This document shows, one piece after another, positions 13,264 to 25,370 of a DNA stretch of 64,000 nucleotides; within the stretch, counting starts at the first letter, position 1; every line of letters starts with the position of its first letter. Source of the stretch: Coriaria nepalensis (lineage: Eukaryota > Streptophyta > Magnoliopsida > Cucurbitales > Coriariaceae). Below the pieces are notes generated by a model. That model ran no database searches. It was not told the origin of the DNA and was given only the letters and a program-made list of their open reading frames with translations. The stretch covers positions 31,750,642 to 31,814,641 of the forward strand of contig CP114483.1 of the NCBI GenBank assembly GCA_027186245.1, read 5' to 3'. A program made the translations under genes and the position numbers.

Positions 13264-16200
13264 CTAAAGCAAGTGAGACATCTCTCTTCTCTGGATTAGT
13301 GGCTTATTCATATCTGGAATAACTTCTAGATTAGTATAGAACATTTTAAGCCAAATTATGTCTTTCGATGTTTCATAAGTCACTATATATTCGTTTTCCA
13401 TAGTAGAATCCACAATACTAGATTGTTTGATACTTCTCCATACTACAGCTCCTCCACAAAGTGTAAACAATGATCTAGAAGTCGACTTTTGATTATCTTC
13501 TAATTGAAAATCAGAATTAGCGTATCTAGTGAGGTTAAGGTCTCCACCTGAATAAATAAACATATAGTATCTCGTTCTCTGAAGATACTTGAAAATATGT
13601 TTTACCATTATTCATTATTCTAAACCATGACTTGATTGACACTGACTAACTATCCCTACTATATAACAAATATCAGGTCTTGTACAGAACATGACATACA
13701 TAAGACTGCCTATAACTTAGGCATGGGGAGTCTTTCTCATTTGTTCTTCTTCCTGAGGTGTCTTTAGACACTACTCTTTAGAAACAACTGCTTCATGTAT
13801 GGTTGGTAATTGACCTTTCTTGGAGTTTTATATTGAAAATCGAGCCATCACCTTATCTATATAAGAGGCTTGACATAGTACCATAAGAGACTTGAGATAG
13901 TGTCAAAAGCTTATTCTTCTTATTCCTTAGGATTTGAATTCCTAGAACATAGCTTGCTTCTCCCAAATCTCTCATTTTGAATTTCTTGGCTAACCATTTC
14001 TTCATGTTTGATAAAATGTCAACATCATTCCCAATGAGTAAAATATCATCTACATAAAGAACTAAAAAAGCCACCTTCTTATCTTTGATATGTTTATAAA
14101 CACATGGTTCATCAACATTTTGTCAGAACTCATACATCTTAATAGTCTCATAAAACCTTAGGTTCCAAGACCTAGAAGTTTGCTTCAATTCATAAATGGA
14201 TCTAAGTAACTTGCAAACCTTTTTTTCTTGGCCCTTTTGCATACAATCTTATGGTTGCATTATATAAATGCTATCTTCAAGATAGTCATTCAGAAAAGTT
14301 ATCTTGATGTCTATTTTTCATATCTCGTAGTCTAAACTAATGGCTATGGATAGAAAAAAATATGTATATAAACTTTAACATGGCAACAAGAAAGAAAGTC
14401 TCTTCATAATCGACTCATTTCCTTTAGGTATAACTCTTTACTACAAGTCGTGCCTTGAAAGTCTCCACTTTACCATCTATGCCCATTTTCTTCTTAGAGA
14501 TCCATTTACATCTAATGAGCCTGACATCTTTAGATGGATCTATAAGTTCCCCAAAAATAATTGGAATGCATGGATTCTATTTCTTGGTTCGTTGTATCTT
14601 GCCATTAATCCTTGTCTTAATCATCCATTGCCTCCTTAAAGGTTAATGGACCATCCTGGTTTGTGTCTGACACTAATACCTATGCTTTGTGTTCATAACA
14701 AATGGGTTGTCTCACAGTCCTCCCACTATGACGAGATATTATGGTGTTCTGACTAGGATTGGTGGTCTCTTGATGTTGTCATTTATTAAATGGTGATTGA
14801 GATGGTCTGATCTGATTATAATTCAATTCCTCTAGTACTACCTTACTACAAGGTTTGTAGTTTGTCATATAGTCATGTTCGAGAAAGGTTGCATTTGCCG
14901 ATACAAACACATTTTTCTCACTAGGATGATAAAAGTAACCTCTCCATGTGTCGGGAGCATAGCAAATGAATATGCAAACTTCAAATCGCGAGTTCAACTT
15001 CCCAGTCTTAGATTTTAGCACGTGTGCTGGACACCCCCCCATACGCTAAAATTGCATATACTAGGTTTAGTATCATTTCACAACTCTAAATGTGTTAATT
15101 GTACAGATTTAGATTGAACTATATTTAAAGTGTATACCGTTGTTTGAAGTGCATATCCTCAGAATATGAGTGGTAGGAATGAGTAGCTTAACATTGACTT
15201 AACCATATCCAATAAAACTCTTCTTTCTGAAACACCATTCTACTGTGGTGTTTCAAGTTTTGTGAGTTGGGATAAAATACAATGCTCCAGCAAATGATCC
15301 TTGAACTCAAAATCAAAGTATTCACCTTCTCGATTTGATCGAAGTGTTTTAATTGATTTTCCTAATTGTTTTTCAGTTTCAGCTTAGAATTCTTTGAATT
15401 TTCCAAAAGTTTCAAATTTCCTTTGTATTAGGTATTTGTATCCATATCTTGAATAATCATCAATGACGATGACGAATATTCATAACCTCTTCTTGCTTGT
15501 ACATTTATAAGATCGCATACATCACTATATACCAACTGAAGTGGTTCTTTGGCTCTTTGGCCCTTTGCAGTGAAATGTCTCTTAGTCATCTTTCCTTCTA
15601 GATAGGATTCATGAACCAGAAGAATGCTAACATTTAGCTCTCTCAAAGGATCATCCTTTACTAATATATTTATCCTATCAAGGTTGATATGTCCTAACCT
15701 AAGATACCAAAGATACGTATCATCACTTTGAGAAACGTTTTGTCATTTATTAGATTTAGGATTCACTACTTTAAATAATTCTGAATTATTTAACAATCTT
15801 TCATTTGGCTTAAGCAGATAGAGTCCATTAGTTTATTTTGCATGAAAAATATCAAAACCATTCTTATAATAACGATCTCATTATTAATAAAAGAAACATC
15901 AAAATCTTGTTCATGCAACATAGATAAAGAAATCAAATTTTTATAAAATTTAAGAAATAATTATATCTAAAAACTAAAATGACTGATCCTACTACTTTAG
16001 ATGAAACAATCGAACCACTGCCAACTCTCATAGTCAGTTTCTCAATATCAAGGTCCCTCGAAGAACTAAGAATATGTAAGGAATAACAAACATAATTAGT
16101 GGCTCCTAAATCTACTATCTAAAATGAAAAATCATCTTTCACTAAACAGGCTTCTAAAACAAGTAAATCAAATTTATTTTTCATTTTCTCCTTCGGCTCG

Positions 16201-16797
16201 AAGAGATACTTGTTATAGTTTCTCTTCTAGTGGCCATAAACTCTGTAGTGGAAACACTTTCCCTTGGGTTCCTTTTTCTCTGAGTTGTCGTAGCAAAAGC
16301 CAGTGAGAGTGACTCGAGTATGATGCTGACTTAAGTGCGCTCATCAATGGTAGCCCCATGAATTTCTGCCTCATGCATCAAGTTGATCATGTTCAAAATA
16401 TGATCTCTTACAGAAACTCCTTCCTTCATTTTGGCGTTCATCTAACGACTTTGGTCGGATTGCTACGCAAACAAGGCTGGGAGAGAATCCAATATCTTAT
16501 ACACTGTGTCCACATTTTCATGTTTCTTCCTAAGAACATCACTCATGCTCATCAACATGTAGCATTTGGCATTGTTATTAGATTAGATCTAATGGTCATA
16601 TTTTTCCCGTACATTACGAGGAACAGTAACAGGGAGCTCTTTAGGACATTCCTCGGTCAAGATAAATTTATGGTTTTCACATATTAATACCATATTCAAG
16701 TTTGATTTCCATCTCATAAAATTGTTAGTAGTTAATTTGTATTCATTGAGTAAAGCGGTAATGGTAAAGCGGCAATAGGGTTATTGATTGAAGACAT
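13264..16797 (-). pseudogene. Degenerate Ty1/Copia polyprotein, second family
   Basis: A minus-strand Copia polyprotein remnant. Reading leftward from 16797, gag begins MSSINNPIAALPLPLL and carries an NNFMRWKSNLN motif. Integrase follows, with the C-terminal GYFYHPSEKNVFVS segment near 14930. Reverse transcriptase has LYVDDILLIGND at about 14025-14060. RNase H at 13290-13610 carries LQRTRYYM, GGAVVWRSIKQSSI and an ENEYI segment. Stops and frameshifts are spread throughout, so it is dead. Its RNase H is very similar to the copy at 63428-64000, and both share LTR sequence, so they are the same family. No 5' LTR was found beyond 16797. Confidence 0.85.
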
Positions 16798-18330
16798 GAT
16801 GATTGCTGATATTAAATAAAACATATATGATTCAATGTAATTGAAATAAATATGAAAGTTTTGGAATAGTAAATATGATGCATGAATGCAACAAATAAAA
16901 CACATAAAATTATTTATTACTAAATCATGATAAATTAACTCAATAATTAATATGCCGCCTTATGGTCAATAATATTAATTTCAAATTAATTTTGAGACAT
17001 TCCCGAACCTACAAATAAAACTTAAAATATTTCATATTTTCTATTTTACTCATTAATTCACATTTATTTGGTCAAGACACAATTAACCACCTAAAGCTTA
17101 ATTATGTCTTTTGAGTGTAACCTATTAATTCGGAACCCATAACTTAACTCGAAAGTTGTCGCTTTAGAGTCAGTCAAGTTCGAAATACATCACTTTTCCC
17201 TATCTTCTTAAAAATTCATCCTTGATATTAATATGGTTTGAAACCTTCCTTAGGGAGACGAAAACAAAGCCGTCTCAAGGCGTCTAAGCTTCTTCATCAG
17301 GAAATTAAATGAGGCAAATTTCATCTATTATTTTCTGTTTATTCTCATAACCATGCTTCCGTCCAGAAAATCCCTCCCGCGTTGGCACCTACAAAATAGA
17401 GCACTCGTATTAGAAAAGCGACTGTATTTATAGGCTTCGTCTAGGGTGAATCTCTAGTTATTTGGACTCTTTACGATTGTTCCTTTTGTAGGGAAAACAT
17501 ATCTGAATCATTAATGGGTGAATTTGAATCCTTTTATCTTCTTCTTGGATCTCGCTTCATGATTGGCGATACAATATGTTCCCTTAATCTTGGGTTCAAT
17601 ACAACCGTGAAGGTGGAGACTTAAATGTCAAGGGGAGCGAACCATCCTCAGGTTAGACAAGGGTTGCTCCTCAGCTATAAGCAACTACTTTGGTCTGGGT
17701 TGAGGGGTTGAGGTGTTGAGCGGGGTTGAGCAGCTTCACAACTCAGTTGACGTGAACCCGTCCTAATCGGGATATGGTTCTTGAATTATAGATGGTTATC
17801 ATGATTGAGTTGGTCAGCTCATGCTTCTTGAGCAGCAGTCGTTAGTGTCGACTCCTAGAAATATTGATGTGCAAATTCTCCTAATCAGATTGAATGCTTC
17901 GATGTCAAAGTTTTAGGCGTAAATCACCTAAGATTATTGGCAATTTTCTTTTATTGAAAACTAGGATTTATCGTATGTAATACAAGATTATGATCTCTAT
18001 AATATTAAGAAAATTAAGACGCACTCACCAAATTTTATTGAAACTAGAATACATCCTTTATTTTTTAAATACCCGTCAAATTTGTTCATATAAGACGCTC
18101 AATCAACATGCTACAGCAAAGTTATGCAGCTTAATACTATTCCATTCGGACCACCATAAACATTTTGAACACTGATGAAACTAGGGAGTTAGTGGGGTAG
18201 CTGTCTTCCTGATGAAAAACTATAACTTTAGCTCTTATGATTAAAAACTTTAGAATTTTTTAATGTAATTTTGCCCCAGCTAATTCTTTTAGATGTGTAA
18301 TTTAAAATCAAGTCTCCCTAAATTTTCACA
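16798..18330 (-). other. Leader-like sequence upstream of Copia gag, then unidentified DNA
   Basis: From 16798 to about 17400 the sequence is probably the untranslated leader of the minus-strand Copia (AT-rich, then a segment with GAGACGAAAACAAAGCCGTC at about 17256). No tRNA primer-binding site or LTR end is visible. From 17400 to 18330 I see no gene. A short GGTTGAG-rich stretch repeats several times near 17697-17732. Confidence 0.35.
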
Positions 18331-19070
18331 AGGCTTTATATAGGCTCATGGAAGCTCCTAGAGCTTGGCATGAAATGATCAATTCTCATATGATTAGCAA
18401 GGCTTTGAAAAGAGTAAAAGTGATCAAACTCTCTACATTATAAAGTCAGGTACTTTAATTCTGAGTGTATCTTTATACATTGATGATCTCTTGATAACTA
18501 TAAGTAACTCAGTCTAAATAGAAGAATTTAAAATTGATATACAGAAGGAATGAATCAGTTGATGAAATCTTTATTTCCCCAAAAAAGTATGCCAACGATC
18601 TTTTGAAGAGATTCAAAATGAGAATTCAAAATAATTCTCCACACCTTTAGTGGCTGGAGAAAAGCTATGCAAGTTTGATGATTCTAGACAATTAGATTCG
18701 ACTAGTTTCAGAAGCTTGGTTTGAGGTCTCATGTACTTGACAGCTACTAGGTCTGACCTTATGTAATCCACATGCTTGCTTTCAAGGTTCATGCATAATC
18801 CTACTCAATTGCATAGTGGTGCTGGTAAAAGAATTCTCTGGTATCAAAGAAGTTCTTTTCAAACAATGGTCTTTGGTTTACAAAGGGAGAAATCAATCTC
18901 TATGGATTTGTTGACAGTGATTGGGATGGTTCCATAAATGATATGAAAAGCATGAGTGGTTTTTATTTTTCTCTCGGATCATCCATCTTTCTGTTGGAGC
19001 TCCATCAAAGAATCATTTGTGTCTCAGTCAACTATTGAGGCAGAATACATACTGGCATCTTTACTAAGTC
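18331..19070 (+). pseudogene. Ty1/Copia RT-RNase H remnant
   Basis: Scattered, frameshifted pieces follow the Copia order: LYRLMEAPRAWHEMI (RT) at about 18335-18380, then an SLYIDDLLIT-like segment near 18470-18495 (the YVDD box), a TATRSDLM-like segment near 18740, and SSIKESFVSQSTIEAEYILA (RNase H) at about 18997-19056. The motif wording is closer to the element at 43020-45157 than to the minus-strand Copia next to it. Both ends are truncated and no LTR was seen. Confidence 0.75.
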
Positions 19071-20244
19071 TCTCTCTGGATTCAAGTTTGATTACTTTAA
19101 AAGTAGATTGGGGGTTACGAGCAAAACAATCGAGGAGTATTAGAAAGTGAATTGTTTTGATTTTCAATTCTATTTGTTTCCATATTTTTGTTGACTTTTT
19201 TATTTCATTTGATTTTTGCATTGACTCTCTCAACATCAGTTAGATCGTCTCAAATCAAGCTTGTATGAATTAGTTTGAAGCAGATCAGATCAAAGAAGAA
19301 GAAGTTATAATCATTTTTCATAGTTATTGTTTTGCATTTGTCAAACCATGATAAATGAATGTTTGATGTATGTTGGTGTTCTTTCTCTATCCTAGTAAGT
19401 TCAATTAATTTTTATGATCATATTGGAGCTGCATTGCATCAATCGAAGACTTATTATGAGTTTTGAACTTTTGGTCCTTAACTAGCAAAAAAGTGTTATG
19501 CTTTCTATATTAGAGCATGTTGATATATAATTCTTTAGTTTACTTTTAAGCAAACTTTTATGAGTCATTGTAGTAGATTATCTTTGCTAGTTTGTAAGAA
19601 ACTAAGTAAGATTCTTTATGTACTTATAATGATGGTTAAATTCATCTAAATATTGGAAAGGTTTTCATCAATAAATATAATTCAGTTTTACACTTCAATT
19701 TTACAGATTCAAAAATTATCTTCTCCCTTGCTCTTTTCATATTTTGTTCGTCAAAAATCTAATATTATTTAGATTTACAAGACGTTACAAAAATTAAGAA
19801 AAAAGAAGTTTATATAATCATAATTTAGATTTACTTATTATCGAAATGTCGGCGTATCGAATATCAAAAAACGATATTTTGATGCCAAATTAGTTGAATT
19901 ACTATCAATTTTATTAAAGTATAGATGTATAAATTTTGTCATCAGGTAATAGTAACATACTATGTTCTAGAATGTAATTAAAAAGAAACCGGAAAAGACA
20001 AAAAGCATTGACTAAACATTTATTCCTAGAGCTTCATTCCAAATACTAATATCCATATTCTCTTTGGCCTTTCTTTCCTTTACCCTCTCTCTACTCTATG
20101 CATTTCCAACTCTTTTCCCTTTGGAATTTTCTTACACAGAAGCCGATTCTCCCCTACTCTATTACATCATCACCTTAGTGCATCATTTGAGATGCACATT
20201 GAACTATTTGTTTTAATACATGAAACAGCAACATTCCCTTGTCC
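19071..20244. other. Intergenic region and promoter side of the small gene
   Basis: No gene is recognised. The right part (about 20000-20244) is the presumed promoter of the gene at 20330 and contains CT-rich stretches. Confidence 0.4.
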
Positions 20245-20251
20245 TATATAT
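20245..20251 (+). promoter_or_regulatory. TATA box of the 135-aa gene
   Basis: A TATATAT core within CCTATATATACTTAACC lies about 80 bases upstream of the start codon at 20330. That leaves room for transcription to start near 20275-20285, followed by a CT-rich leader (CTCTCAACCTCTCCTCTTC). No other start-proximal TATA is as good. Confidence 0.55.
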
Positions 20252-20329
20252 ACTTAACCGCTTAATTATAGCTATAGCTCTCAACCTCTCCTCTTCAAAG
20301 GAAAGCAAGAAGAAGGAACCTTAATATAT

Positions 20330-20737
20330 ATGGTTAGGCAAGATTGTGATCCGGCCATGGTTGGGACATCTATTGCACTGTTGCAGGAAAGATTCAGACA
20401 GTTGCAGAAGGATAAACAGAGAAGAGAGGAGCTGGAGCTTGTTAAAATCTCATCTGGGTCGACCCGGGTGAGAAGGGATTATGCGATGCATTTTGATGAG
20501 CCTGCAAATTTGTCCTTGCAACCTGAAAAAACAAGCCTGAAATATGAGAGGCTTTCTCTTGTCCCAAGTCATGAGAGAGGGTTGTGGGACCCACCAGTAA
20601 TATCTTTTGGATGTAACTACACAAGGAGAAAGCAGATTCAGTCTGATCGGGATCATCAGGGTATGAAGATCCCGGCCTTGGCAAGTACATCAAAAGATTT
20701 TGAGAATTCAGATGTCGATACCACTCTTCATCTTTAG
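20330..20737 (+). CDS. Small plant protein of unknown function (135 aa)
   Basis: I do not recognise the family. The single exon begins MVRQDCDPAMVGTSIALLQE and ends NSDVDTTLHL. Residues 14-40 (ALLQERFRQLQKDKQRREEL) are strongly charged with heptad spacing and predict a short helix or coiled coil. The rest is polar and probably disordered, with an RGLWDPPVISFG segment near residues 84-95. There is no signal peptide and no membrane segment. Support for a real gene comes from codon composition richer in G and C than the surroundings, a well-placed TATA box, a short CT-rich leader, and a T-rich region downstream at about 20740-20770. The start is the first Met of the frame after the leader. Overlapping open frames on the other strand are shadows. 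Confidence 0.7.
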   Translation: MVRQDCDPAMVGTSIALLQERFRQLQKDKQRREELELVKISSGSTRVRRDYAMHFDEPANLSLQPEKTSLKYERLSLVPSHERGLWDPPVISFGCNYTRRKQIQSDRDHQGMKIPALASTSKDFENSDVDTTLHL

Positions 20738-21967
20738 TTCTATTTTTGTTTTCCTTTTTTTTTTTTCCTGTTAATAATTGTATGTAAGAGAGTCAAGGTA
20801 AGGAAATTAATAATGTTTATCATGCTGAATGATGAAAATAAACCACCGTTATTTATCGATAATATATTAAGTCAATCGTATTTATAAAAAATTGATTAAT
20901 TTTAATTATATATAAGTTTAACATAATAAATAATTAAAATATGTATTAGTTAATTAGGTTTAGATTTGGCCAAAATCATGAGTCACCCAAATATAATTAG
21001 ATCACTGGATGAAATTTGATCTAACATACTAAATGAATGAGTTGCATCTTTCTATTTAATTAGAAAAAAGTCACGTTTTTTTGGCTAAAGAAAAAGTTTA
21101 TAATTAAACTGTAAGAATCTTAAAGTTCATATCATAAAATTACATTAAAACAAAAAAATGACATTAAAAATATCAATCCATAATAATAAATATATTATTT
21201 TTGAAGTCTATAAGGTAACAACCTATATATTCATTAATGTGACGGGACTAAATTTTTGAAGATTTCATATCGTTTGAGACCACCTGTCGGACAAATAATA
21301 AGTATAGGCCATTAGGTGCGTATATGGTGGGATTGAATATCACAAAGAGCATGTATTGTTTATGGCACGTCTGCTGTTCAAGATGCTCCTATGCTTATCA
21401 CAATCTCTATCGCTTGCTGACACACGTCACTTCCTTGATGCGTAAACATATTAGCCTAAATGCAGCGACGAATATGGTGCTGAAAATACTCGGCAGCAAA
21501 GACTTGAAGAATAATGGGAATAGGCTTTTTGTTCAGCGCTGATGTCGATAATTTTGAGACTATTTGTTGTTAGATGCTTATAACATATTCACGAGAACGT
21601 GTTGTTCATAGGGTATACGAAAAGGGTGAAAAGTGGCCCCATAAGTAGGGCAGAGCAAAAATATCAATATGATAGGGATTCAATTCAAATTATTACGGTA
21701 AGATAGAAAAGAAAAAAATTGGGCTTATAATATATATAGAAAGTATATTTTAAGATTTAGATTAATTCTAAAATTTATTAAAATAATACTCATTTTTTTT
21801 TTAAAAATTTAAAAAATAAAAAGTATTAAAATTACCAAAATACTAGGTTTGGTAGCAATCGAGATTGAATTTCTTACAAGCATGTAGAGTCCTAAGTAGC
21901 AATGGGGAAACTAAAATAATCATCTTCAATATTATTTTTTAGATTGTAATGAATGATGTATAAGCAG
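20738..21967. other. 3' flank and AT-rich intergenic DNA
   Basis: A T-rich stretch follows the stop codon and is the probable 3'UTR. A less AT-rich block at about 21300-21560 holds a 72-codon open frame with no family resemblance. It looks like inserted DNA of unknown origin, possibly a transposon fragment. Nothing else was seen. Confidence 0.35.
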
Positions 21968-21974
21968 TCATAAT

Positions 21975-22275
21975 GGAGGCATCTTAGCAGGTAAACCTCG
22001 TACATGCGGTGATGATGGAGCCATCTCATCAGATGAATGTGGTACACGCAATGAGAGAGGCATCTCGTCAATTAAACGTAGTACATACGGTACATGCAGT
22101 GATGGAGGCAACTCGTCAATTAAGCGCGATACACGCGGTGATGGAAGCATCTCATCAATTAAAGGTGATGATCGTTGATGCATCTCATCAACTGTTAGTG
22201 GTACACATGGCTGCGTCTCATCAACTGTACGTGGTACATATGGCTGCGTCTCGTCCGGTGATGCATGGGCTGATG
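21975..22275 (-). repeat. Degenerate minisatellite encoding DE-initiated repeats
   Basis: Imperfect tandem units of about 33-48 bp carry a recurring CATCTCATCAATTA-like core. Read on the minus strand in one frame, they encode repeats that each begin with Asp-Glu, for example DETQPYVPRTV, DETQPCVPLTV and DEMLPSPRVSRLI. The block sits at the 3' end of the MULE fragment. It could be coding expansion or non-coding satellite growth; unit lengths are multiples of three. Confidence 0.65.
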
Positions 22276-22977
22276 GTGACAATAAAGTCTTGGTCAGTAT
22301 TACTCCAATGAATAAGTCATCATCGTACTTCTGATTCACAAAGTTGGCCTCATTACATTATTAATACCATGTTCTACCTTCAGTCTCTCACACTCATCGT
22401 GATCATCTATATTCTCAGTCTCTTCATCATCAATTTCTTCTGCATCCACATCCTCGGTGTTATTTATGTCATTACCTTGATCATTTTCAAAAAAATCATC
22501 ATGATTAGTAATAGAAACCACATGTATATCCTCCTAAGGATTATCAATATGAGGGACATCACTTCTATAAAGACTATGAACATTACAAGGGTTAGGAAAT
22601 TGATGATGCTCTTCACTACATGAATCTCCTCCCACTTTCGGAAGCAACATAACATATAGTGGAGATTTTTCTTCTTTACATTGCAAGTACCGGATAAACC
22701 CCTTTATATTCTGGTCATTTTTTATATATAATGGTGAATACCATAATATACAAATAGGTTTGTATGATAGTTTCAATCTAAATTCATTCCGATCAATGTC
22801 GATAGAATCGTACACAATATCCAACAACTGACTGGAAGTGATATTAGATTCTACCAAAGCTCCAATTGATCCCTCTTTGCAATTTGAATGCCAATACCAT
22901 GAATTTTGATTCTTATTTTGGTTCATACTCTCCTTCCATTTATCATTGAAGCATATAATTATGAAAAAACTCTTCAT
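22276..22977 (-). pseudogene. MULE-type transposase, N-terminal fragment
   Basis: On the minus strand the frame starts MKSFFIIICFNDKWKES at 22977. It carries a roughly 100-residue globular domain, then an acidic tract (about 22490-22410) and an NQKYDDDLFIG segment. This order (N-terminal domain, acidic linker, then the start of a DNA-binding region) is what I know from plant Mutator-like transposases. One in-frame stop occurs at about 22534, another after NNVMRPTL, and then a frameshift. The zinc-finger and catalytic regions are absent; a minisatellite replaces them. A sister fragment with the same layout lies at 48790-49352. The family assignment is from architecture, not from a search. A fragment of another plant gene family is possible. 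Confidence 0.5.
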
Positions 22978-23184
22978 TTCTATTAAAAAAAAATGAAATG
23001 GAAATCATTAATCTTGAACTAAAAGAATAAAAAATTGAAAAAAATGAAAAAATAAATAAGGACATGATAAGTCCGATATACCCGATGGGTCGAGTACCCG
23101 TCCAGTCATCAACCCATCAAGTACTTCTCATATTTGAAGGTGTTCAGTATGTCGACGTATCGATGTCTCGATCCTGTCAAGCCT

Positions 23185-23295
23185 ATCGAGCACTTCACCT
23201 ATTGAAGGGATCGAGTACGTCGAGCACTCCACCTATTAAAGGCATCGAGTACATCGAGCGTTCACCTATTGAAGGCATTGAGTACGTCTCGATGA
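23185..23295. repeat. Minisatellite of about 34 bp, three units
   Basis: Units begin TCGAGCACTTCACCTATTGA, TCGAGCACTCCACCTATTAA and TCGAGCGTTCACCTATTGAA and each ends in GAGTACGT or GAGTACAT. The spacing is about 34, 34 and 33 bases. It lies about 210 bases upstream of the MULE fragment start. Confidence 0.75.
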
Positions 23296-23689
23296 CCTTA
23301 TGGCAAATCATAACATGGAGTACTGGATACAGATTCTTTTGTATTCATTATAGAACATGAATCACGTACAAACATAATACAATAAAGAATATACATTTTT
23401 ATTTTGATTATGATAATCAATTAATTATTCAAAGAGAAATCAATAATAAAAAGCTTAAACTTGTTGATTCCAATTGCATTCGATTAAAAAACATGAAACT
23501 TACCGATAAAACTAGTAAATGAATCAAATTACAATCGATTCGAGTAAGGTCGAAAATATAAAATATGACCCCAAATGTTTTCAAAACCTCTCAAAACACC
23601 ACTACTTTTTACTTAAAAAAAAAAAGCCCTCTAGCCCCACGTGGCTCCGCCAGTGCCCACAATACGTTAGAAATATTTTTTTTGTTAAA
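23296..23689. other. Unidentified DNA between minisatellite and LTR-like repeat
   Basis: No gene was seen. A poly-A run near 23617-23628 precedes the first LTR-like repeat. Confidence 0.35.
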
Positions 23690-23830
23690 TATGCAATATG
23701 CTAACTACTTCCTTAACAAATTCAGTTTATTCCCTGTTATTGATTATAAGTTTAACAAATTCACCTTACGACATGTCGTTCTTCCACTGCACTGACTTGT
23801 CATTTTGCTGCTTATTTGGCTTGTAACAAT
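23690..23830 (-). repeat. LTR-like direct repeat, left copy
   Basis: The segment with ATGCTAACTACTTCCTTAAC at about 23697, followed by ACATGTCGTTCTTCCACTGC at about 23770 and a TTATTTGGCT block, matches a sequence split between 25588-25612 and about 28215-28275. The two copies flank a Ty3/gypsy-like gag region, so they are probably its 3' (left) and 5' (right) LTRs for an element on the minus strand. The left copy looks partial. Confidence 0.5.
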
Positions 23831-23847
23831 TTCTATGCAGAGGAAAT

Positions 23848-24663
23848 TTACCTTTCTCTCAAGGTGATATTTAGTAAAAATTGTGCTAATTTCAGCTTGC
23901 TGCAATGTGACAATTCTCTTAGGCAAGTAGATCGAGCACCTGATGAGCATTTTTGGTTACCAATAATGACCAGATCATGGTGATATACAGCCTCAAATCT
24001 ATTGGTCCATGTATCAAAATCGCAGTTCTCTTCTTGACAATTAAATTGCTTATACACTCTCAAGAAAACAAAAGTTTCACAATGATTCCAATGCCAACAA
24101 AAATCACACGAAATTTTATCTTTATCACCACAGACCCTTTTTGTTTCCAAAGTAAACAAATACATCCTACTTCCCCCACGATCATAACATCCATCTATTT
24201 CTATTTTCCATCTTAAATTTAAAATCAAATGGAAAAAATCCTTATACCTTTTAAGTTGGCCATGCATTCCATCGGTTTCATCATAACGTCTGATCGCCAG
24301 AATCCCCCTATACGTTGAAGCTTAGGCATATGAAAGGAATATGAAATCTGAAAATTCTCACTTGTAGGAGCATGACCAATGAATTTGGTTCAAAAATCTC
24401 TCTCTTCCTTCTTGATAAGAAATGTTACATCTTTCTAATTTTCTAATGCAGAAAAGCACTTTCTTGGCTTGACCATCTTCGTCCATTTGGTTTAAGAGTA
24501 ACTCTTGCTGAGGAATTTCTTCTCGAACGCAAATACTATGACTAGCTGTGAAGTTGGAGTTCTTTTCGATTGCTAAACAAATTTCTTGGGTATGAAATTT
24601 CACCTTGTTTCTTGTAAGGAACATTTTTTGGGTCTGAGCATCTTCTTCAGTTTGGTAAACCAA
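23848..24663 (-). other. Two open frames of unknown nature inside a gypsy-like element
   Basis: On the minus strand, frames of 101 aa (24663-24358) and 139 aa (24267-23848) lie 3' of the gag remnant, where protease and reverse transcriptase would be expected. I recognise neither. The 101-aa frame shows a weak internal repeat (EEDAQTQKMFLT against MDEDGQAKKVLF). The other frame is rich in Cys and Trp with no clear zinc-binding spacing. They may be chance frames in a non-autonomous, LARD-like element. Confidence 0.3.
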
Positions 24664-24689
24664 GCTTGCTTCTTGTTCGTTTTTTAAAG

Positions 24690-25370
24690 GAATTATAAAT
24701 CAATTTTATCATCAATCTTTGCCTCCTCTGATTTGTGCGAATGCACAAACGCATCTTTCAATTTTTCTTCTAATATTTTTGCAATGGAAAAAGCTTCGTA
24801 AATATATTGAGATCTAGTGAATCGTACCTCTCTACGAATATCATGCCTTAAAAACCATAAACGAAGAATCCTTGAGATACTTGTCTAAACATCAATGAAC
24901 GTGAGTAAGAAGTTCTTCAAATTTCGACTTGTAGTGATCTGACACAATTTTGGTAGATTTCCATTTGAATCATCGTAAGGGTACAAAACGAATTTCAACT
25001 TGATTTCGAAATCCTTTCCACGTATAACATCGTAGAGCAGGACCTTCAAGATGGCAAGAAACTTATTCTAGTTTATGAGATTCCAGTGTTTGGTTGAAAG
25101 CAAAAAATTGCTCACTTCTTAAAATGCAATTTAATGGATCATCTTCATTAAACTTCGGAAATTTCAATTTGTATGCTGTCCCCATTGATGTTGAAGCTAC
25201 TGTAGATGTTTCAGCTTGTAGTTGCATTCTGCCCATTCTGCATTGTTGTCCACATTTGTAGTTGCATTCTGCCCATTCATTGTTGATTCAATTCCATCTA
25301 ATCGATTTCTTTGGTTGTCAAAATGCAGTTGAATTACAGTTGCCTCCACCTTGCTACACTTTTCCACCAT
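24690..25370 (-). pseudogene. Ty3/gypsy-type gag remnant
   Basis: The minus-strand frame starts MVEKCSKVEATVIQLHFDNQ at 25370. It then shows the Retrotrans_gag pattern: KFPKFNEDDPLNCILRSEQF, a CHLEGPALRCYTW segment, and KSKFEELLTHVH. Further 3', a frameshifted LRHDIRREVRFTRSQ-like stretch is the usual end of that domain. Several stops and frameshifts show it is inactive. A short duplication (TAGTTGCATTCTGCCCATTC at 25219 and again about 38 bases on) lies near its start. No protease or reverse transcriptase follows, so the element is either deleted or was non-autonomous. Confidence 0.65.

Noticed and set aside
17697..17732. GGTTGAG-rich stretch as a telomere-like repeat
   Set aside because: Units differ from TTTAGGG and are few and irregular.
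20442..20693. Two minus-strand open frames over the 135-aa gene
   Set aside because: They are shadows of the plus-strand gene. The plus strand has the TATA box, leader and typical protein composition.
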